Positions 42,517 to 52,046 of a stretch of 64,000 nucleotides of DNA are shown piece by piece. The position numbers and the translations under genes were made by a program. Under the pieces are notes generated by a model. That model saw only the letters and a list, made by a program, of their open reading frames with translations. It had not been told where the DNA came from and made no database searches. Numbering within the stretch: position 1 is the stretch's first letter; each line of letters starts with the position of its first letter. Origin of the DNA: Streptomyces sp. NBC_01775 (GTDB lineage Bacteria; Actinomycetota; Actinomycetes; Streptomycetales; Streptomycetaceae); NCBI RefSeq assembly GCF_035917675.1, contig NZ_CP109104.1, forward strand, positions 3,534,001-3,598,000, given 5' to 3'.

Positions 42517-44121
42517 ATGTCCTCGCCCAGCCCCGACATCGACGAAGTCGACAGCCACACCACCGCGGGCAAGCTCGCGGACTTCGAGCGCCGTACCAAA
42601 GAGGCCGTCCACGCAGGCTCCGAACGAGCAGTGGAAAAGCAGCATGCGAAGGGCAAGCTGACCGCCCGCGAACGGGTGCACCTCCTGCTGGACGAGGGCT
42701 CTTTCACGGAGCTGGACGAGTTCGCGCGGCACCGCTCGACCAACTTCGGGCTGGAGAAGAACCGGCCGTACGGCGACGGGGTCGTCACGGGTTACGGCAC
42801 CGTCGACGGCCGCCCCGTCTGCGTGTTCTCGCAGGACTTCACCATCTTCGGCGGTGCCCTGGGCGAGGTCTACGGCGAGAAGATCGTCAAGGTCATGGAC
42901 TTCGCGCTGAAGACCGGCTGCCCGGTCATCGGCATCAACGACGGCGGCGGCGCCCGTATCCAGGAGGGCGTGGCCGCGCTCGGGCTGTTCGCGGAGATCT
43001 TCCGGCGCAACACCCACGCCTCCGGCGTGATCCCGCAGATCTCGCTGGTGCTGGGCCCGTGCGCGGGCGGGGCCGTCTACTCGCCCGCGATCACGGACTT
43101 CACCGTGATGGTCGACCAGACCTCGCACATGTTCATCACGGGCCCCGACGTCATCAAGACGGTCACCGGTGAGGACGTGGGCTTCGAGGAGCTGGGCGGG
43201 GCACGGACGCACAACACCACCTCCGGGGTCGCGCACCACATGGCGGGGGACGAGAAGGACGCCATCGAGTACGTCAAGGCGCTGCTGTCCTATCTGCCGT
43301 CCAACAACCTGTCCGAGGCGCCGGTCTACGCCGAGGAGGCCGATCTGGAGACCTCGGATGAGGACCGGGAGCTGGACGCGCTGATCCCGGACTCGGCCAA
43401 CCAGCCCTACGACATGCACTCCGTCATCGAGCACGTCCTGGACGACGGGGAGTTCCTGGAGACGCAGGCGCTGTTCGCGCCGAACATCGTCACCGGGTTC
43501 GGGCGGGTCGAGGGCCAGTCGGTGGGCGTGGTCGCCAACCAGCCGATGCAGTTCGCGGGCTGTCTGAACATCGACGCGAGTGAGAAGGCGGCGCGCTTCG
43601 TGCGCACCTGCGACGCGTTCAACGTGCCGGTGATCACCTTCGTGGACGTTCCCGGTTTCCTGCCGGGCACCGACCAGGAGTACGACGGGATCATCCGCCG
43701 CGGCGCCAAGCTGATCTACGCCTACGCCGAGGCCACCGTCCCGCTGATCACGGTGATCACCCGGAAGGCGTTCGGCGGGGCCTACGACGTGATGGGCTCC
43801 AAGCACCTGGGCGCCGACTTGAATTTCGCCTGGCCCACGGCGCAGATCGCCGTCATGGGTGCCCAGGGCGCGGTCAACATCCTGCACCGCAAGAAGCTGT
43901 CGGCCGCCTCCTCCCCGGAAGAGATGGAGGAGCTGCGGGCCCAGCTCACCCTGGAGTACGAGGACGCGCTGCTCAACCCCTATGTGGCGGCCGAGCGGGG
44001 CTATGTCGACGCGGTGATCAGGCCCGCCGAGACCCGCCGCCACATCACCCGCGGCCTGCGCACGCTGCGCTCCAAGCGCGAGCAGCTCCCGCCGAAGAAG
44101 CACGGCAACATCCCGCTGTGA
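42517..44121 (+). CDS. pccB: Acyl-CoA (propionyl-CoA) carboxylase beta subunit
   Basis: 534-residue carboxyltransferase that moves CO2 from carboxybiotin onto propionyl-CoA (or acetyl-CoA), giving methylmalonyl-CoA for polyketides and fatty acids. The two crotonase-like halves are seen with oxyanion segments [16 protein letters not shown] and [20 protein letters not shown]; the acyl-binding [14 protein letters not shown] is present. ATG 42517 follows AAGGAG. The downstream epsilon gene completes the carboxylase; the biotin-bearing partner is AccA (46202-47986). Confidence 0.96.
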   Translation: MSSPSPDIDEVDSHTTAGKLADFERRTKEAVHAGSERAVEKQHAKGKLTARERVHLLLDEGSFTELDEFARHRSTNFGLEKNRPYGDGVVTGYGTVDGRPVCVFSQDFTIFGGALGEVYGEKIVKVMDFALKTGCPVIGINDGGGARIQEGVAALGLFAEIFRRNTHASGVIPQISLVLGPCAGGAVYSPAITDFTVMVDQTSHMFITGPDVIKTVTGEDVGFEELGGARTHNTTSGVAHHMAGDEKDAIEYVKALLSYLPSNNLSEAPVYAEEADLETSDEDRELDALIPDSANQPYDMHSVIEHVLDDGEFLETQALFAPNIVTGFGRVEGQSVGVVANQPMQFAGCLNIDASEKAARFVRTCDAFNVPVITFVDVPGFLPGTDQEYDGIIRRGAKLIYAYAEATVPLITVITRKAFGGAYDVMGSKHLGADLNFAWPTAQIAVMGAQGAVNILHRKKLSAASSPEEMEELRAQLTLEYEDALLNPYVAAERGYVDAVIRPAETRRHITRGLRTLRSKREQLPPKKHGNIPL

Positions 44122-44131
44122 GGAGGCTGTG

Positions 44132-44410
44132 ATGCCGATGGAGACCGCAGGCCCCGACAGCACCGGGGGCCCCGAGGACACCGGGGCCGCCGAGCGCCGG
44201 GAGCCGCCGATCAAGGTCGTACGGGGCAACCCGACCCCGGAGGAACTCGCCGCGGCGCTGGCGGTGGTCCGGGCACGGGCGGCCGTCGCCGGGGACGAGA
44301 GCCCGGCACGGCGGGCGCCGAGCGCCTGGTCCGACCCGGCCCGCACGATCCCGCGCCGGCTGCCGGCGCCCGGACCCGCCGCGTGGCGCAACACGTTCCG
44401 GCCGGGCTGA
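44132..44410 (+). CDS. accE: Acyl-CoA carboxylase epsilon subunit
   Basis: 92-residue accessory subunit. The defining motif is IKVVRGNPTPEELAAALAVVRAR, then a basic C-terminus ending WRNTFRPG-type. In Streptomyces the epsilon subunit strengthens the contact between alpha and beta. ATG 44132 follows AGGAGG by five bases (GTG 44129 would be too close). It begins 10 bases after pccB, so the two are co-transcribed. Confidence 0.9.
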   Translation: MPMETAGPDSTGGPEDTGAAERREPPIKVVRGNPTPEELAAALAVVRARAAVAGDESPARRAPSAWSDPARTIPRRLPAPGPAAWRNTFRPG

Positions 44411-44459
44411 GGATCCCGGGGGCCGGGGCGAGGCTGAGATGTGGGGTCCGCGTCCGCGT

Positions 44460-44477
44460 CTGAGTACGCGTACTCAG
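44460..44477. promoter_or_regulatory. 18-bp perfect palindrome CTGAGTACGCGTACTCAG
   Basis: Perfect uninterrupted palindrome, 36 bases upstream of the small membrane protein gene. The core TACGCGTA resembles the TACGCGCGTA palindrome at the deo promoters but is two bases shorter. Likely a binding site for a dimeric regulator. Confidence 0.55.
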
Positions 44478-44512
44478 GCGCGGGCGGGGGCTCGCGTTCC
44501 ACCATCGGAAGC

Positions 44513-44650
44513 ATGCTCTGGTCCGACCCGCGAAACGAACCCCCCAAGGAACTCCACTCCGCACAGGTGAAGTTGGAGCGCCTGGGCTGGGTGCTGCTGG
44601 CCGTGACGGCGCTGGTGATGCTGCTGCTGTTGTCGGCCGCCTATTCCTGA
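44513..44650 (+). CDS. 45-residue single-pass membrane protein
   Basis: Too short for usual gene callers. MLWSDPRNEPPKELHSAQVK then a membrane helix (GWVLLAVTALVMLLLLSAAYS). Small proteins of this form occur at this place, between carboxylase epsilon and maf, in other Streptomyces, from memory. No strong ribosome site; downstream of the 18-bp palindrome. It may be a membrane microprotein that binds a larger partner. Confidence 0.6.
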   Translation: MLWSDPRNEPPKELHSAQVKLERLGWVLLAVTALVMLLLLSAAYS

Positions 44651-44695
44651 TCCCGTTCCTGAACCCGGCCGATCCTTGTGCCGTGGCGCGGTCCC

Positions 44696-44701
44696 TACGA
44701 T
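44696..44701 (+). promoter_or_regulatory. Probable leaderless -10 box of maf
   Basis: TACGAT ends six bases before ATG 44708; a CTTGTG-like -35 lies 16 bases upstream. No ribosome site. Confidence 0.45.
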
Positions 44702-44707
44702 GGCGGC

Positions 44708-45328
44708 ATGAACTCAACGCGCCTCGTACTCGCCTCCGCCTCCCCCGCCCGTCTCGCGCTGCTCCGCCAGGCGGGTCTGGCCCCGGAGGTCGTCGTCAGC
44801 GGTGTCGACGAGGACGCCATCAGCGCGAGCACACCGGCCGAGCTGGCCAAGGTGCTGGCCGAGGCGAAGGCGACGGCGGTCGCCGGACGCGAGGGGGTGG
44901 CCGGGGCGCTCGTCATCGGCTGTGACTCGGTGCTGGAGCTGGACGGGCACGCGCTGGGCAAGCCCTCGGACGAGGAGGACGCCACGTACCGCTGGAAGGA
45001 CATGCGGGGCCGCGCGGGCGTGCTGCACACCGGGCACTGTGTGATCGACACCCGGGTGCCGGGCGAAGCCCGGGAGCAGGATGGCCGGCGCTCGGAGACG
45101 GCGTCCACGACCGTCCACTTCGGGGAGCCGACGGACGCGGAGATCGCGGCCTATGTCGCCAGCGGCGAGCCGCTGCACGTGGCCGGCGCCTTCACCCTCG
45201 ACGGGCGCTCGGGTCCCTTCGTGGACGCGATCGAGGGGGACCACGGCAATGTGCTGGGACTCTCGCTGCCCACGCTGCGCAAGCTGCTGCGCGAACTGGG
45301 TGTGGAGATCACCGACTTGTGGGCGTGA
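44708..45328 (+). CDS. maf: Maf-family nucleotide pyrophosphatase
   Basis: 206 residues. [15 protein letters not shown], the metal-site [10 protein letters not shown] and the G(K)PSDEEDA segment match Maf/YhdE enzymes, which hydrolyse non-canonical or excess nucleoside triphosphates (dTTP, UTP, modified pyrimidines) and in some bacteria affect septum formation. ATG 44708 follows a -10 box at leaderless spacing. The end overlaps the convergent membrane protein gene by 20 bases. Confidence 0.92.
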   Translation: MNSTRLVLASASPARLALLRQAGLAPEVVVSGVDEDAISASTPAELAKVLAEAKATAVAGREGVAGALVIGCDSVLELDGHALGKPSDEEDATYRWKDMRGRAGVLHTGHCVIDTRVPGEAREQDGRRSETASTTVHFGEPTDAEIAAYVASGEPLHVAGAFTLDGRSGPFVDAIEGDHGNVLGLSLPTLRKLLRELGVEITDLWA

Positions 45329-45761
45329 GGGCTTCCCCGTCGGGCGCCGCCGCCTCCTCGGCCTCCGCGTACCAGGTCAGCGACCAGACGATGAGCCCGA
45401 GGACGACCATCATGAAGACGAACGCGGTCCAGCCGACGAGCCCTATGGAGAAGGCGCCGAGCAGGCCATGGACGACGGCGCAGCTGATCAGGACGACGCG
45501 GAAGAAGCCGTGCGGCGCCCTGTCGCGGACGGCCGTGCGCGCCAGTATCAGCGCGCAGCCGAACACATAGCCGCCGACGAGCACCGCACCGATCCACGCC
45601 GAGACGGTCATCGCGCGCGGTTCGATGCCCGCCAGGGACATCTCCTGCGCGTCGGCGACCTTCCCCAGGAACAGATTGATCAGTACGAGTACGAACGCCT
45701 CCAGCGTCAGCACCAGCGCCGCCACGGCCGCCACCGCTCGTCTGCGCCCCACCCCGTCCAC
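45309..45761 (-). CDS. Four-TM integral membrane protein
   Basis: 150 residues. Four hydrophobic segments: [63 protein letters not shown] and [22 protein letters not shown]. No catalytic motif. A conserved Streptomyces membrane protein between maf and accA. It begins with GTG and its 3' end overlaps maf. Function unknown. Confidence 0.8.
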   Translation of the reverse strand: MDGVGRRRAVAAVAALVLTLEAFVLVLINLFLGKVADAQEMSLAGIEPRAMTVSAWIGAVLVGGYVFGCALILARTAVRDRAPHGFFRVVLISCAVVHGLLGAFSIGLVGWTAFVFMMVVLGLIVWSLTWYAEAEEAAAPDGEALTPTSR

Positions 45762-46201
45762 CCACTTCCGTCACTTACGTCCGCATCCGTCCCCGCCGCC
45801 CCATGGGTGGACCCACCTCACCCGTGTCAAATGGTGCGCGGAGGCCGCCACTTGGGCACCGGCCGGGGTTACTCCCAGTGCATGCTTTCGGCAACGCGAA
45901 CGCTACTCACGGGTATAAGCGGGGGCAAGGGAAACGACGCAAAGCAAAATTTTGCCCACCGAGTCGTAGGGATCCCACAACAAAGCGGCCCAACAGCACT
46001 GGCACCGGCACAGAGACCTAGCCCACATGCCCTCGGCCGCCGATAGCCGTGGAATCCCGGCGTACCGTGGGACGACAGGGGGAGACCGCTTTCGCGCGAC
46101 CGGCGGGTGACACTCCGTGTGGGCAAGCTCACCCCCCTTGGCGGCTCGGCGTGAGGTGTCGCCAGTACCTAAACTCAGCTTGTTTCAAGGAGGGAGTCAT
46201 C
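45762..46201. other. Upstream region of accA
   Basis: 440 bases without a gene. Contains a 12-bp perfect palindrome GCAAAATTTTGC at 45944-45955, an AT-rich element unusual in this GC background, and the ribosome site AAGGAGGG before the accA GTG. A -10-like TAAACT lies at 46170-46175. A promoter for accA is expected here, but no -35 with correct spacing was found. Confidence 0.5.
45944..45955. promoter_or_regulatory. AT-rich palindrome GCAAAATTTTGC upstream of accA
   Basis: Perfect 12-bp palindrome about 250 bases before the accA start. Its AT content stands out. It may be a regulator site of the acyl-CoA carboxylase gene, but no known box matches. Confidence 0.4.
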
Positions 46202-47986
46202 GTGCGCAAGGTGCTCATCGCCAATCGCGGCGAAATCGCTGTCCGCGTCGCCCGCGCCTGCCAGGATGCGGGAATCGCGAGCGTCGCCGTCTATGCCGAG
46301 CCGGACCGGGACGCGCTGCACGTCCGCGTGGCCGACGAGGCGTACGCCCTGGGCGGTGACACCCCGGCAGCGAGCTACCTGGATGTCGCCAAGGTACTGA
46401 AGGCCGCCGCCGATTCGGGCGCCGACGCCATCCACCCCGGGTACGGGTTCCTGTCCGAGAACGCCGAATTCGCCCAGGCCGTCCTGGACGCCGGGCTCAC
46501 CTGGATCGGCCCGCCCCCGCAGGCCATCCGCGACCTCGGCGACAAGGTCGCCGCGCGGCACATCGCCCAGCGCGCGGGCGCCCCGCTCGTCGCGGGCACC
46601 AAGGACCCGGTCTCCGGCTCGGACGAGGTCGTCGCCTTCGCCGAGGAGAACGGCCTGCCCATCGCCATCAAGGCCGCCTTCGGCGGCGGCGGACGCGGCC
46701 TGAAGGTCGCCCGCACCCTGGCAGAGGTCCCCGAGCTGTACGACTCGGCGGTTCGTGAGGCCGTCGCCGCCTTCGGGCGCGGCGAGTGCTTCGTCGAGCG
46801 CTACCTGGACCGCCCCCGGCACGTGGAGACCCAGTGCCTGGCCGACAAGCACGGCAACGTGGTCGTCGTCTCCACCCGTGACTGCTCGCTCCAGCGCCGC
46901 CACCAGAAGCTGGTGGAGGAGGCCCCCGCGCCGTTCCTGAGCGAGGAGCAGAACGCGGAGCTGTACCGCGCCTCCAAGGCGATCTTGCGCGAGGCGGGCT
47001 ACGAGGGCGCCGGCACCTGCGAGTTCCTCGTCGGCCAGGACGGCACGATCTCCTTCCTGGAGGTCAACACCCGCCTCCAGGTCGAGCACCCGGTGACCGA
47101 GGAGGTCACCGGCCTCGACCTCGTGCGCGAGATGTTCCGCATCGCCGACGGCGAGGAGCTCGGCTACGAGGACCCGGCGCTGCGCGGTCACTCCTTCGAG
47201 TTCCGTATCAACGGCGAGGACCCGGGCCGCAACTTCCTGCCCGCGCCCGGCACCGTCACCACCTTCGCCCCGCCCGCCGGCCCCGGCGTCCGGCTGGACG
47301 CGGGTGTCGAGTCCGGCTCGGTCATCGGCCCCGCCTGGGACTCGCTGCTCGCCAAGCTCATCGTCACCGGCGCGACGCGCAAGCAGGCCCTGGAGCGGGC
47401 GGCGCGGGCGCTGGACGAGTTCGAGGTGAGCGGCATGGCCACCGCGATCCCCTTCCACCGCACCGTCGTGCGCGACGCGGCGTTCGCGCCCGAGGTCCAC
47501 GGGCACGAGGGCGACCCGTTCGACGTCCACACCCGGTGGATCGAGACGGAGTTCGTCAACGAGATCCCCGCGTACGCCGCCGCGCCCTCCGACGCCGAGG
47601 CCGACGAGGACGAGAGCACCCGCGAGACGGTCGTCGTCGAGGTCGGCGGCAAGCGGCTGGAGGTCTCCCTCCCGTCCTCACTGGGCATGCCGCTGGCGCG
47701 CGCCGCCGTGGAGGGCGGCGCGCGGAAGCCCCGGCGGAAGGCCGCCAAGAAGTCCGGCTCCGCGGTCTCCGGCGACGCGCTCGCCTCGCCCATGCAGGGC
47801 ACCATCGTCAAGGTCGCCGTCGAGGAGGGCCAGCAGGTCGAGGAGGGCGAACTCGTCGTCGTCCTGGAGGCGATGAAGATGGAACAGCCCTTGAACGCGC
47901 ACCGCGCCGGCACGGTGAAGGACCTCCACGCGGAGATCGGCGCCTCGGTGTCCTCGGGCGCCGTGATCTGCGAGATCAAGGACTAG
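46202..47986 (+). CDS. accA: Biotin-dependent acyl-CoA carboxylase alpha subunit
   Basis: 594 residues combining biotin carboxylase and biotin carrier. N-terminal domain [23 protein letters not shown]-grasp with [10 protein letters not shown] and the catalytic [13 protein letters not shown] and [14 protein letters not shown] segments; then a linker and the C-terminal carrier domain with biotinylated lysine in [10 protein letters not shown]. It supplies carboxybiotin to beta subunits such as PccB. GTG 46202 follows AAGGAGGG. Biotinylation by BirA, encoded at 41.2-42.0 kb, is required. Confidence 0.95.
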   Translation: MRKVLIANRGEIAVRVARACQDAGIASVAVYAEPDRDALHVRVADEAYALGGDTPAASYLDVAKVLKAAADSGADAIHPGYGFLSENAEFAQAVLDAGLTWIGPPPQAIRDLGDKVAARHIAQRAGAPLVAGTKDPVSGSDEVVAFAEENGLPIAIKAAFGGGGRGLKVARTLAEVPELYDSAVREAVAAFGRGECFVERYLDRPRHVETQCLADKHGNVVVVSTRDCSLQRRHQKLVEEAPAPFLSEEQNAELYRASKAILREAGYEGAGTCEFLVGQDGTISFLEVNTRLQVEHPVTEEVTGLDLVREMFRIADGEELGYEDPALRGHSFEFRINGEDPGRNFLPAPGTVTTFAPPAGPGVRLDAGVESGSVIGPAWDSLLAKLIVTGATRKQALERAARALDEFEVSGMATAIPFHRTVVRDAAFAPEVHGHEGDPFDVHTRWIETEFVNEIPAYAAAPSDAEADEDESTRETVVVEVGGKRLEVSLPSSLGMPLARAAVEGGARKPRRKAAKKSGSAVSGDALASPMQGTIVKVAVEEGQQVEEGELVVVLEAMKMEQPLNAHRAGTVKDLHAEIGASVSSGAVICEIKD

Positions 47987-48137
47987 CCTGCCCTGGCTGT
48001 CCCCCCCCGTCCGCACCTCCCGGCCCGAGGCTGGGAGGTGCGGCTGCCGAGGGGGCGCGGGGCCGTGTCAGCATGCGGCTCCGCCGCGCGGGCCGCGACC
48101 CTCCCGCACACGGCGTACCGGACTTCCCGCGGAGCGC

Positions 48138-49127
48138 CTAGCGGCGACGGGGGGCCAGGTCGGCGACTCGTGGGGAGACGCCGGAGGCGCGTAGCTGGGT
48201 GGGCGGCGTCGCGCCCGGTGGGGTGCCGCCCCGGCGCGGGGAGGGCATCGGGACGTCCCGGCGGCCCCGCTCCGGGGGTGCCGGCCGCGTCTCGGGGAGT
48301 GGCTCGCCGCCCGCACCGCTGCCACCGGCCACAGTGACCTGGACCCCGTGGTCGGCCAGGGCCTGAAGCTCCGCCTCCGCGCGGTCGTCGTGCGGGGGCG
48401 GCTCGTCGGTGACCAGGCGGGTGATGATGTCGGTGGGGACGGTCTGGAACATCGTGTCGGCGCCCAGCTTGGTGTGGTCGGCGAGGACGACGACCTCCGC
48501 TGCGGCCTGCACCAGCGCCCGGTCCACGCTCGCGGAGAGCATGTTGGACGTGGACAGCCCGCGCTCGGCGGTCAGCCCGCTTCCGGACAGGAAGGCGCGG
48601 GAGACGCGCAGCCCGTGCAGGGACTGCTCGGCACCGCTGCCGACCAGCGCGTAGTTGGAGCCGCGCAGGGTGCCTCCGGTCATGACGACCTCGACGCGGT
48701 TGGCGTGCGCCAGCGCCTGGGCGACCAGGAGCGAGTTGGTGACGACGGTCAGGCCCGGGACGCGCGCCAGGCGCCGTGCCAGTTCCTGTGTCGTCGTACC
48801 TGCGCCGACGACGACGGCTTCGCCCTCGGAGACGAGGCCCGCGGCGAGGTCGGCGATCGCCGTCTTCTCCGCGGTGGCTAGGTGGGATTTCTGTGGGAAG
48901 CCGGACTCCCGGGTGAAGCCCCCCGGGAGCACGGCGCCGCCGTGACGGCGGTCGAGCAGTCCTTCCGCCTCCAGCGCCCGTACGTCACGACGCACGGTCA
49001 CTTCGGAGGTCTGGACGACGCGGGCCAGCTCACGGAGCGAGACAGCCCCGTTAGCTCGCACCATTTCAAGGATCAATTGGCGACGTTCCGCAGCGAACAC
49101 GAAACTGACAGTAACGCCAACGACCAT
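48138..49127 (-). CDS. DeoR-family transcriptional regulator
   Basis: 329 residues. Winged HTH at about 12-65 (AAERRQLILEMVRANGAVSLRELARVVQTSEVTVRRDVRALEAEGLLDR), followed by the DeoRC sugar-phosphate sensing domain (GAGTTTQELARRLA; VVTNSLLVAQALA; LADHTKLG) and a Pro/Arg-rich C-terminal tail of about 75 residues that is not part of the family core. Such proteins respond to phosphorylated sugars. Its position next to purine nucleoside phosphorylase and deoC suggests control by deoxyribose-5-phosphate or ribose-phosphates, with operators CTACGCGCGTAG (52011 and 61679). ATG 49127 has a poor ribosome site; a GTG 18 bases inside is an alternative. Confidence 0.85.
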   Translation of the reverse strand: MVVGVTVSFVFAAERRQLILEMVRANGAVSLRELARVVQTSEVTVRRDVRALEAEGLLDRRHGGAVLPGGFTRESGFPQKSHLATAEKTAIADLAAGLVSEGEAVVVGAGTTTQELARRLARVPGLTVVTNSLLVAQALAHANRVEVVMTGGTLRGSNYALVGSGAEQSLHGLRVSRAFLSGSGLTAERGLSTSNMLSASVDRALVQAAAEVVVLADHTKLGADTMFQTVPTDIITRLVTDEPPPHDDRAEAELQALADHGVQVTVAGGSGAGGEPLPETRPAPPERGRRDVPMPSPRRGGTPPGATPPTQLRASGVSPRVADLAPRRR

Positions 49128-49255
49128 CTACTTTCAGCGGTTTGCGCCGATTAGCAGAAGTTGTTCATACGGCGACCCGCCTTGTGGTAAAGGGATCGCC
49201 TTCGGTCGTCCCGGCGGGAAATGGGGCCGTCTCAGCGGCTCATCACCGCAGCGCC

Positions 49256-50695
49256 TCAGTGGGGTTCGGCGGTCTTCCGGGTGTGCAGCTGCCGCGCCAC
49301 CTCGGCGATCGAGCCCGTCAGCGACGGATACACGGTGAAGGTGTTCGCGATCTGCTCGACGGTCAGATTGTTGTCCACTGCGATCGAGATCGGATGGATC
49401 AGCTCACTGGCGCGCGGCGCCACGACCACCCCGCCGACGATGATGCCCGTGCCGGGACGGCAGAACAGCTTCACGAAGCCGTCCCTGATCCCCTGCATCT
49501 TGGCCCGCGGGTTGCGCAGCAGCGGCAGCTTCACGACGCGCGCGTCGATGACGCCCTTGTCGACGTCGGCCTGGCTGTAGCCGACCGTGGCGATCTCCGG
49601 GTCGGTGAAGACGTTCGCCGAGACGGTCTTGAGGTCCAGCGGGTTCACCGCGTCGCCCAGGAAGTGGTACATCGCGATACGCCCCTGCATCGCGGCCACG
49701 GAGGCGAGCGCGAACACCCCCGTGCAGTCGCCCGCCGCGTAGACGCCGGGCGCCGAGGTGCGCGAGACCCGGTCGGTCCAGATGTGGCCCGAGTCCCGCA
49801 GCTTGACGCCGGCCTCCTCCAGGCCCATGTCGGCGGTGTTCGGCACGGCGCCGACCGCGACCAGACAGTGCGAGCCGGTGATCGTACGGCCGTCCTGGAG
49901 CGTGACCTCGACCCGGTCGCCCACTCTCTTCGCCGACTGGGCGCGCGAGCGGCTCATGACGTTCATGCCACGGCGGCGGAAGACGTCCTCCAGCACGGCC
50001 GCCGCGTCCGGGTCCTCGCCGGGCAGCACCCGGTCGCGCGAGGAGACGAGGGTGACCTGGGAGCCCAGCGCCTGGTAGGCACCGGCGAACTCGGCGCCGG
50101 TGACGCCGGAGCCGACCACGATCAGCTCCTCGGGCGACTCCTCCAGGTCGTACAGCTGCGTCCAGTTCAAGATGCGCTCGCCGTCGGGAAGCGCGTCGGG
50201 GATCTCGCGGGGGTGACCGCCGGTGGCGATCAGCACGGCGTCCGCCGTCAGCTGCTCCTGGCTGGAATCGGCCGCCGTGACCGTCACTACGCGTGACCCG
50301 TCGGTCGCCTGTCCGGGCTCCAGCCGGCCGCGTCCGCGCATCACCCGGCCACCCGCGCGGGTGACGGAGGCGGTGATGTCGTGGGACTGCGCGAGGGCGA
50401 GCCGCTTGACCCGGCGATTGACCCGGCCGAGGTCGACGCCGACCACGCGGGCCGGGTCGTCGGGGTCGTGGGTGGTGTCCTCGACGCGGATGCCCAGCTC
50501 CTCGTAGGAGGAGTCGAAGTTGGTCATCACCTCGGCGGTGGCGATGAGCGTCTTGGACGGCACGCAGTCGGTGAGCACCGAGGCGCCGCCGAGGCCGTCG
50601 CAGTCGACGACCGTCACCTCCGAGCCCAGCTGCGCCGCGACCAGCGCAGCCTCGTATCCGCCAGGTCCGCCACCGATGATCACGATCCGAGTCAC
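49256..50695 (-). CDS. lpdA: NAD(P)H-quinone dehydrogenase LpdA type
   Basis: 479-residue FAD flavoprotein of the lipoamide dehydrogenase fold. FAD motif GGGPGG at 8-13, NAD motif VVGSGVTGAEFAGAY, C-terminal dimerisation domain with FTDPEIATVGYSQ. The redox-active disulfide is missing: the expected CxxxxC is Ser39 and Cys44 (GGASVLTDCVPSK). This matches the M. tuberculosis LpdA-like quinone reductase rather than a pyruvate dehydrogenase E3. GTG 50695 follows a GACAAT -10 by seven bases (leaderless); ATG 50704 is the alternative. Confidence 0.92.
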   Translation of the reverse strand: MTRIVIIGGGPGGYEAALVAAQLGSEVTVVDCDGLGGASVLTDCVPSKTLIATAEVMTNFDSSYEELGIRVEDTTHDPDDPARVVGVDLGRVNRRVKRLALAQSHDITASVTRAGGRVMRGRGRLEPGQATDGSRVVTVTAADSSQEQLTADAVLIATGGHPREIPDALPDGERILNWTQLYDLEESPEELIVVGSGVTGAEFAGAYQALGSQVTLVSSRDRVLPGEDPDAAAVLEDVFRRRGMNVMSRSRAQSAKRVGDRVEVTLQDGRTITGSHCLVAVGAVPNTADMGLEEAGVKLRDSGHIWTDRVSRTSAPGVYAAGDCTGVFALASVAAMQGRIAMYHFLGDAVNPLDLKTVSANVFTDPEIATVGYSQADVDKGVIDARVVKLPLLRNPRAKMQGIRDGFVKLFCRPGTGIIVGGVVVAPRASELIHPISIAVDNNLTVEQIANTFTVYPSLTGSIAEVARQLHTRKTAEPH

Positions 50696-50702
50696 ATGCC
50701 CC

Positions 50703-50708
50703 ATTGTC
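50703..50708 (-). promoter_or_regulatory. Probable leaderless -10 box of lpdA
   Basis: GACAAT on the minus strand lies seven bases before GTG 50695. The spacing supports GTG rather than the overlapping ATG 50704 as start. Confidence 0.45.
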
Positions 50709-50872
50709 CCGCACCCTCCGATCCCCCACCCGGCGGGGTCCCTCGCCCGTAAGGCAGCGGGCTCGGGCGGGCGCTCCGGACCGGGGCCGCCGAGCGCCGG
50801 GCGCCGCCCTCGGGGCACCCGCGCGGGTGCCGCACACCCGTACGGAGCCGCTGAAGGCGCGGGCCACTCCCG

Positions 50873-50878
50873 TACCCT
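50873..50878 (+). promoter_or_regulatory. Probable leaderless -10 box of the gamma-glutamylcyclotransferase gene
   Basis: TACCCT ends seven bases before ATG 50886; there is no ribosome site. Confidence 0.45.
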
Positions 50879-50885
50879 CGATCGC

Positions 50886-51323
50886 ATGTCGCTCTACGCC
50901 GCGTACGCCGGCAACCTCGACGCGCGGCTCATGGCGCGCCGTGCCCCGCACTCCCCGCTGCGCGTCACGGGCTGGGTCACCGACTGGCGGCTCACCTTCG
51001 GCGGCGAGCACATGGGGTGGGACGGCGCCCTGGCCACCATGGTGGAGGCCCCCCGCGCCCAGATCTTCGTCGCGCTGTACGACATCGCGCCCATGGACGA
51101 GGACTCCATGGACCGCTGGGAGGGTGTCGGCCTCGACATCTACCGGCGTATGCGGGTACGCGTGCACACCCTCGACGGCGAAGAGGCCGCCTGGTGCTAC
51201 GTCCTCAACGGCTATGAGGGCGGGCTGCCCTCCGCCCGCTACCTCGGCGACATCGCCGACGCCGCCGAGTCCGCCGGCGCGCCGCACGACTATGTGACCG
51301 AGCTGCGCAAGCGCCCCTGCTGA
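50886..51323 (+). CDS. Gamma-glutamylcyclotransferase-like protein
   Basis: 145 residues with the cyclotransferase fold: YAAYAGNLDARLMARRAP holds the substrate-binding loop (Y-G/N-L) and the conserved acid lies in MDRWEGVGLDIYRR. Members release 5-oxoproline from gamma-glutamyl compounds; the Streptomyces group is uncharacterised. The start at 50886 immediately follows a -10-like box. Confidence 0.85.
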   Translation: MSLYAAYAGNLDARLMARRAPHSPLRVTGWVTDWRLTFGGEHMGWDGALATMVEAPRAQIFVALYDIAPMDEDSMDRWEGVGLDIYRRMRVRVHTLDGEEAAWCYVLNGYEGGLPSARYLGDIADAAESAGAPHDYVTELRKRPC

Positions 51324-51366
51324 CGGGCCCGGGGCCCGGGGACTGACGGTTCCGGCCGGGGCCCGG

Positions 51367-51798
51367 TCATGCGGACATGCGGACCTCCGCCAGATAGCCG
51401 CCGTCGGCGGCCGGGCGCAGCCGGACCTGGCCGGGAGGCCGGCCGCCGAGCGCGTCGAGGACCTCGTCGGCCGGGTGACCGAACAGATCGACGCCGTTGA
51501 GCACGACGGGGCAGTCGGACGGACCCGCGAGGGTGTACGGGTCCCGGGTGAGGCCGATGTCCGTCAGGCCCGGACGGTCTTCCTGGTGGCCGTAGCGGTC
51601 CCGGGTGTCGCCGACGGCGGTGAGCGTGAGTCCGGCGTACCGCGCGGTGAACGTCCAGCCCGCGCCGCACACCCAGGTCTCACGGACGTCCGCGAGGGTG
51701 GCCACCGCCCACTGCGCGGAGCGCTCCGGCATCCCCGGGCGCAGAGTGCCGGCGCCCTCGGGCAGCCGCAGCCCGACCCCCACCACGAACTCGAACAT
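51367..51798 (-). CDS. Hypothetical actinobacterial protein
   Basis: 143 residues (start at ATG 51798; an upstream GTG 51807 and a long Arg-rich extension are less likely). No named domain recognised. The sequence is compact (MFEFVVGVGLRLPEGAGTLR...WVCGAGWTFTARYAGLTLTAVGDTRDRYGH...PVVLNGVDLFGHPADEVLDALGG) with an FGHPADEVLDALG-like segment reminiscent of small proteins found beside nucleoside genes. Convergent with the cyclotransferase gene and divergent from purine nucleoside phosphorylase. Confidence 0.6.
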   Translation of the reverse strand: MFEFVVGVGLRLPEGAGTLRPGMPERSAQWAVATLADVRETWVCGAGWTFTARYAGLTLTAVGDTRDRYGHQEDRPGLTDIGLTRDPYTLAGPSDCPVVLNGVDLFGHPADEVLDALGGRPPGQVRLRPAADGGYLAEVRMSA

Positions 51799-52010
51799 GC
51801 CGCACACGCTTCCCGTCTTCGGCGCGGGGGCGTCACCTCCCCGCGCGTCTCCCCGCGCGTCGCGCGTCTCCCGACGCGTTTCCCGACACGTCTCCCGGCT
51901 GGGGAACGTACCCCGGCCCGGGCGAACGTCTTTCGGTAAGGGGAACGTACACATGGAGCGGCGGTCCTGTGGGGGACGGCCGTAGGTTCGTCCGGACTTC
52001 CGACGGTCTT

Positions 52011-52022
52011 CTACGCGCGTAG
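52011..52022. promoter_or_regulatory. Candidate DeoR operator at the purine nucleoside phosphorylase promoter
   Basis: Perfect palindrome CTACGCGCGTAG, identical to the one at 61679-61690 before deoC. It occupies the -35 region of the promoter whose -10 is TACCCT (52035-52040), ending six bases before GTG 52047. A repressor here would block polymerase. Confidence 0.65.
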
Positions 52023-52046
52023 GCGAAGACGGGCTACCCTCGTCGC

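Noticed and set aside
42421..44547. Long minus-strand frame over pccB and epsilon genes
   Set aside because: Antisense of the carboxylase genes, with no family similarity or start context.
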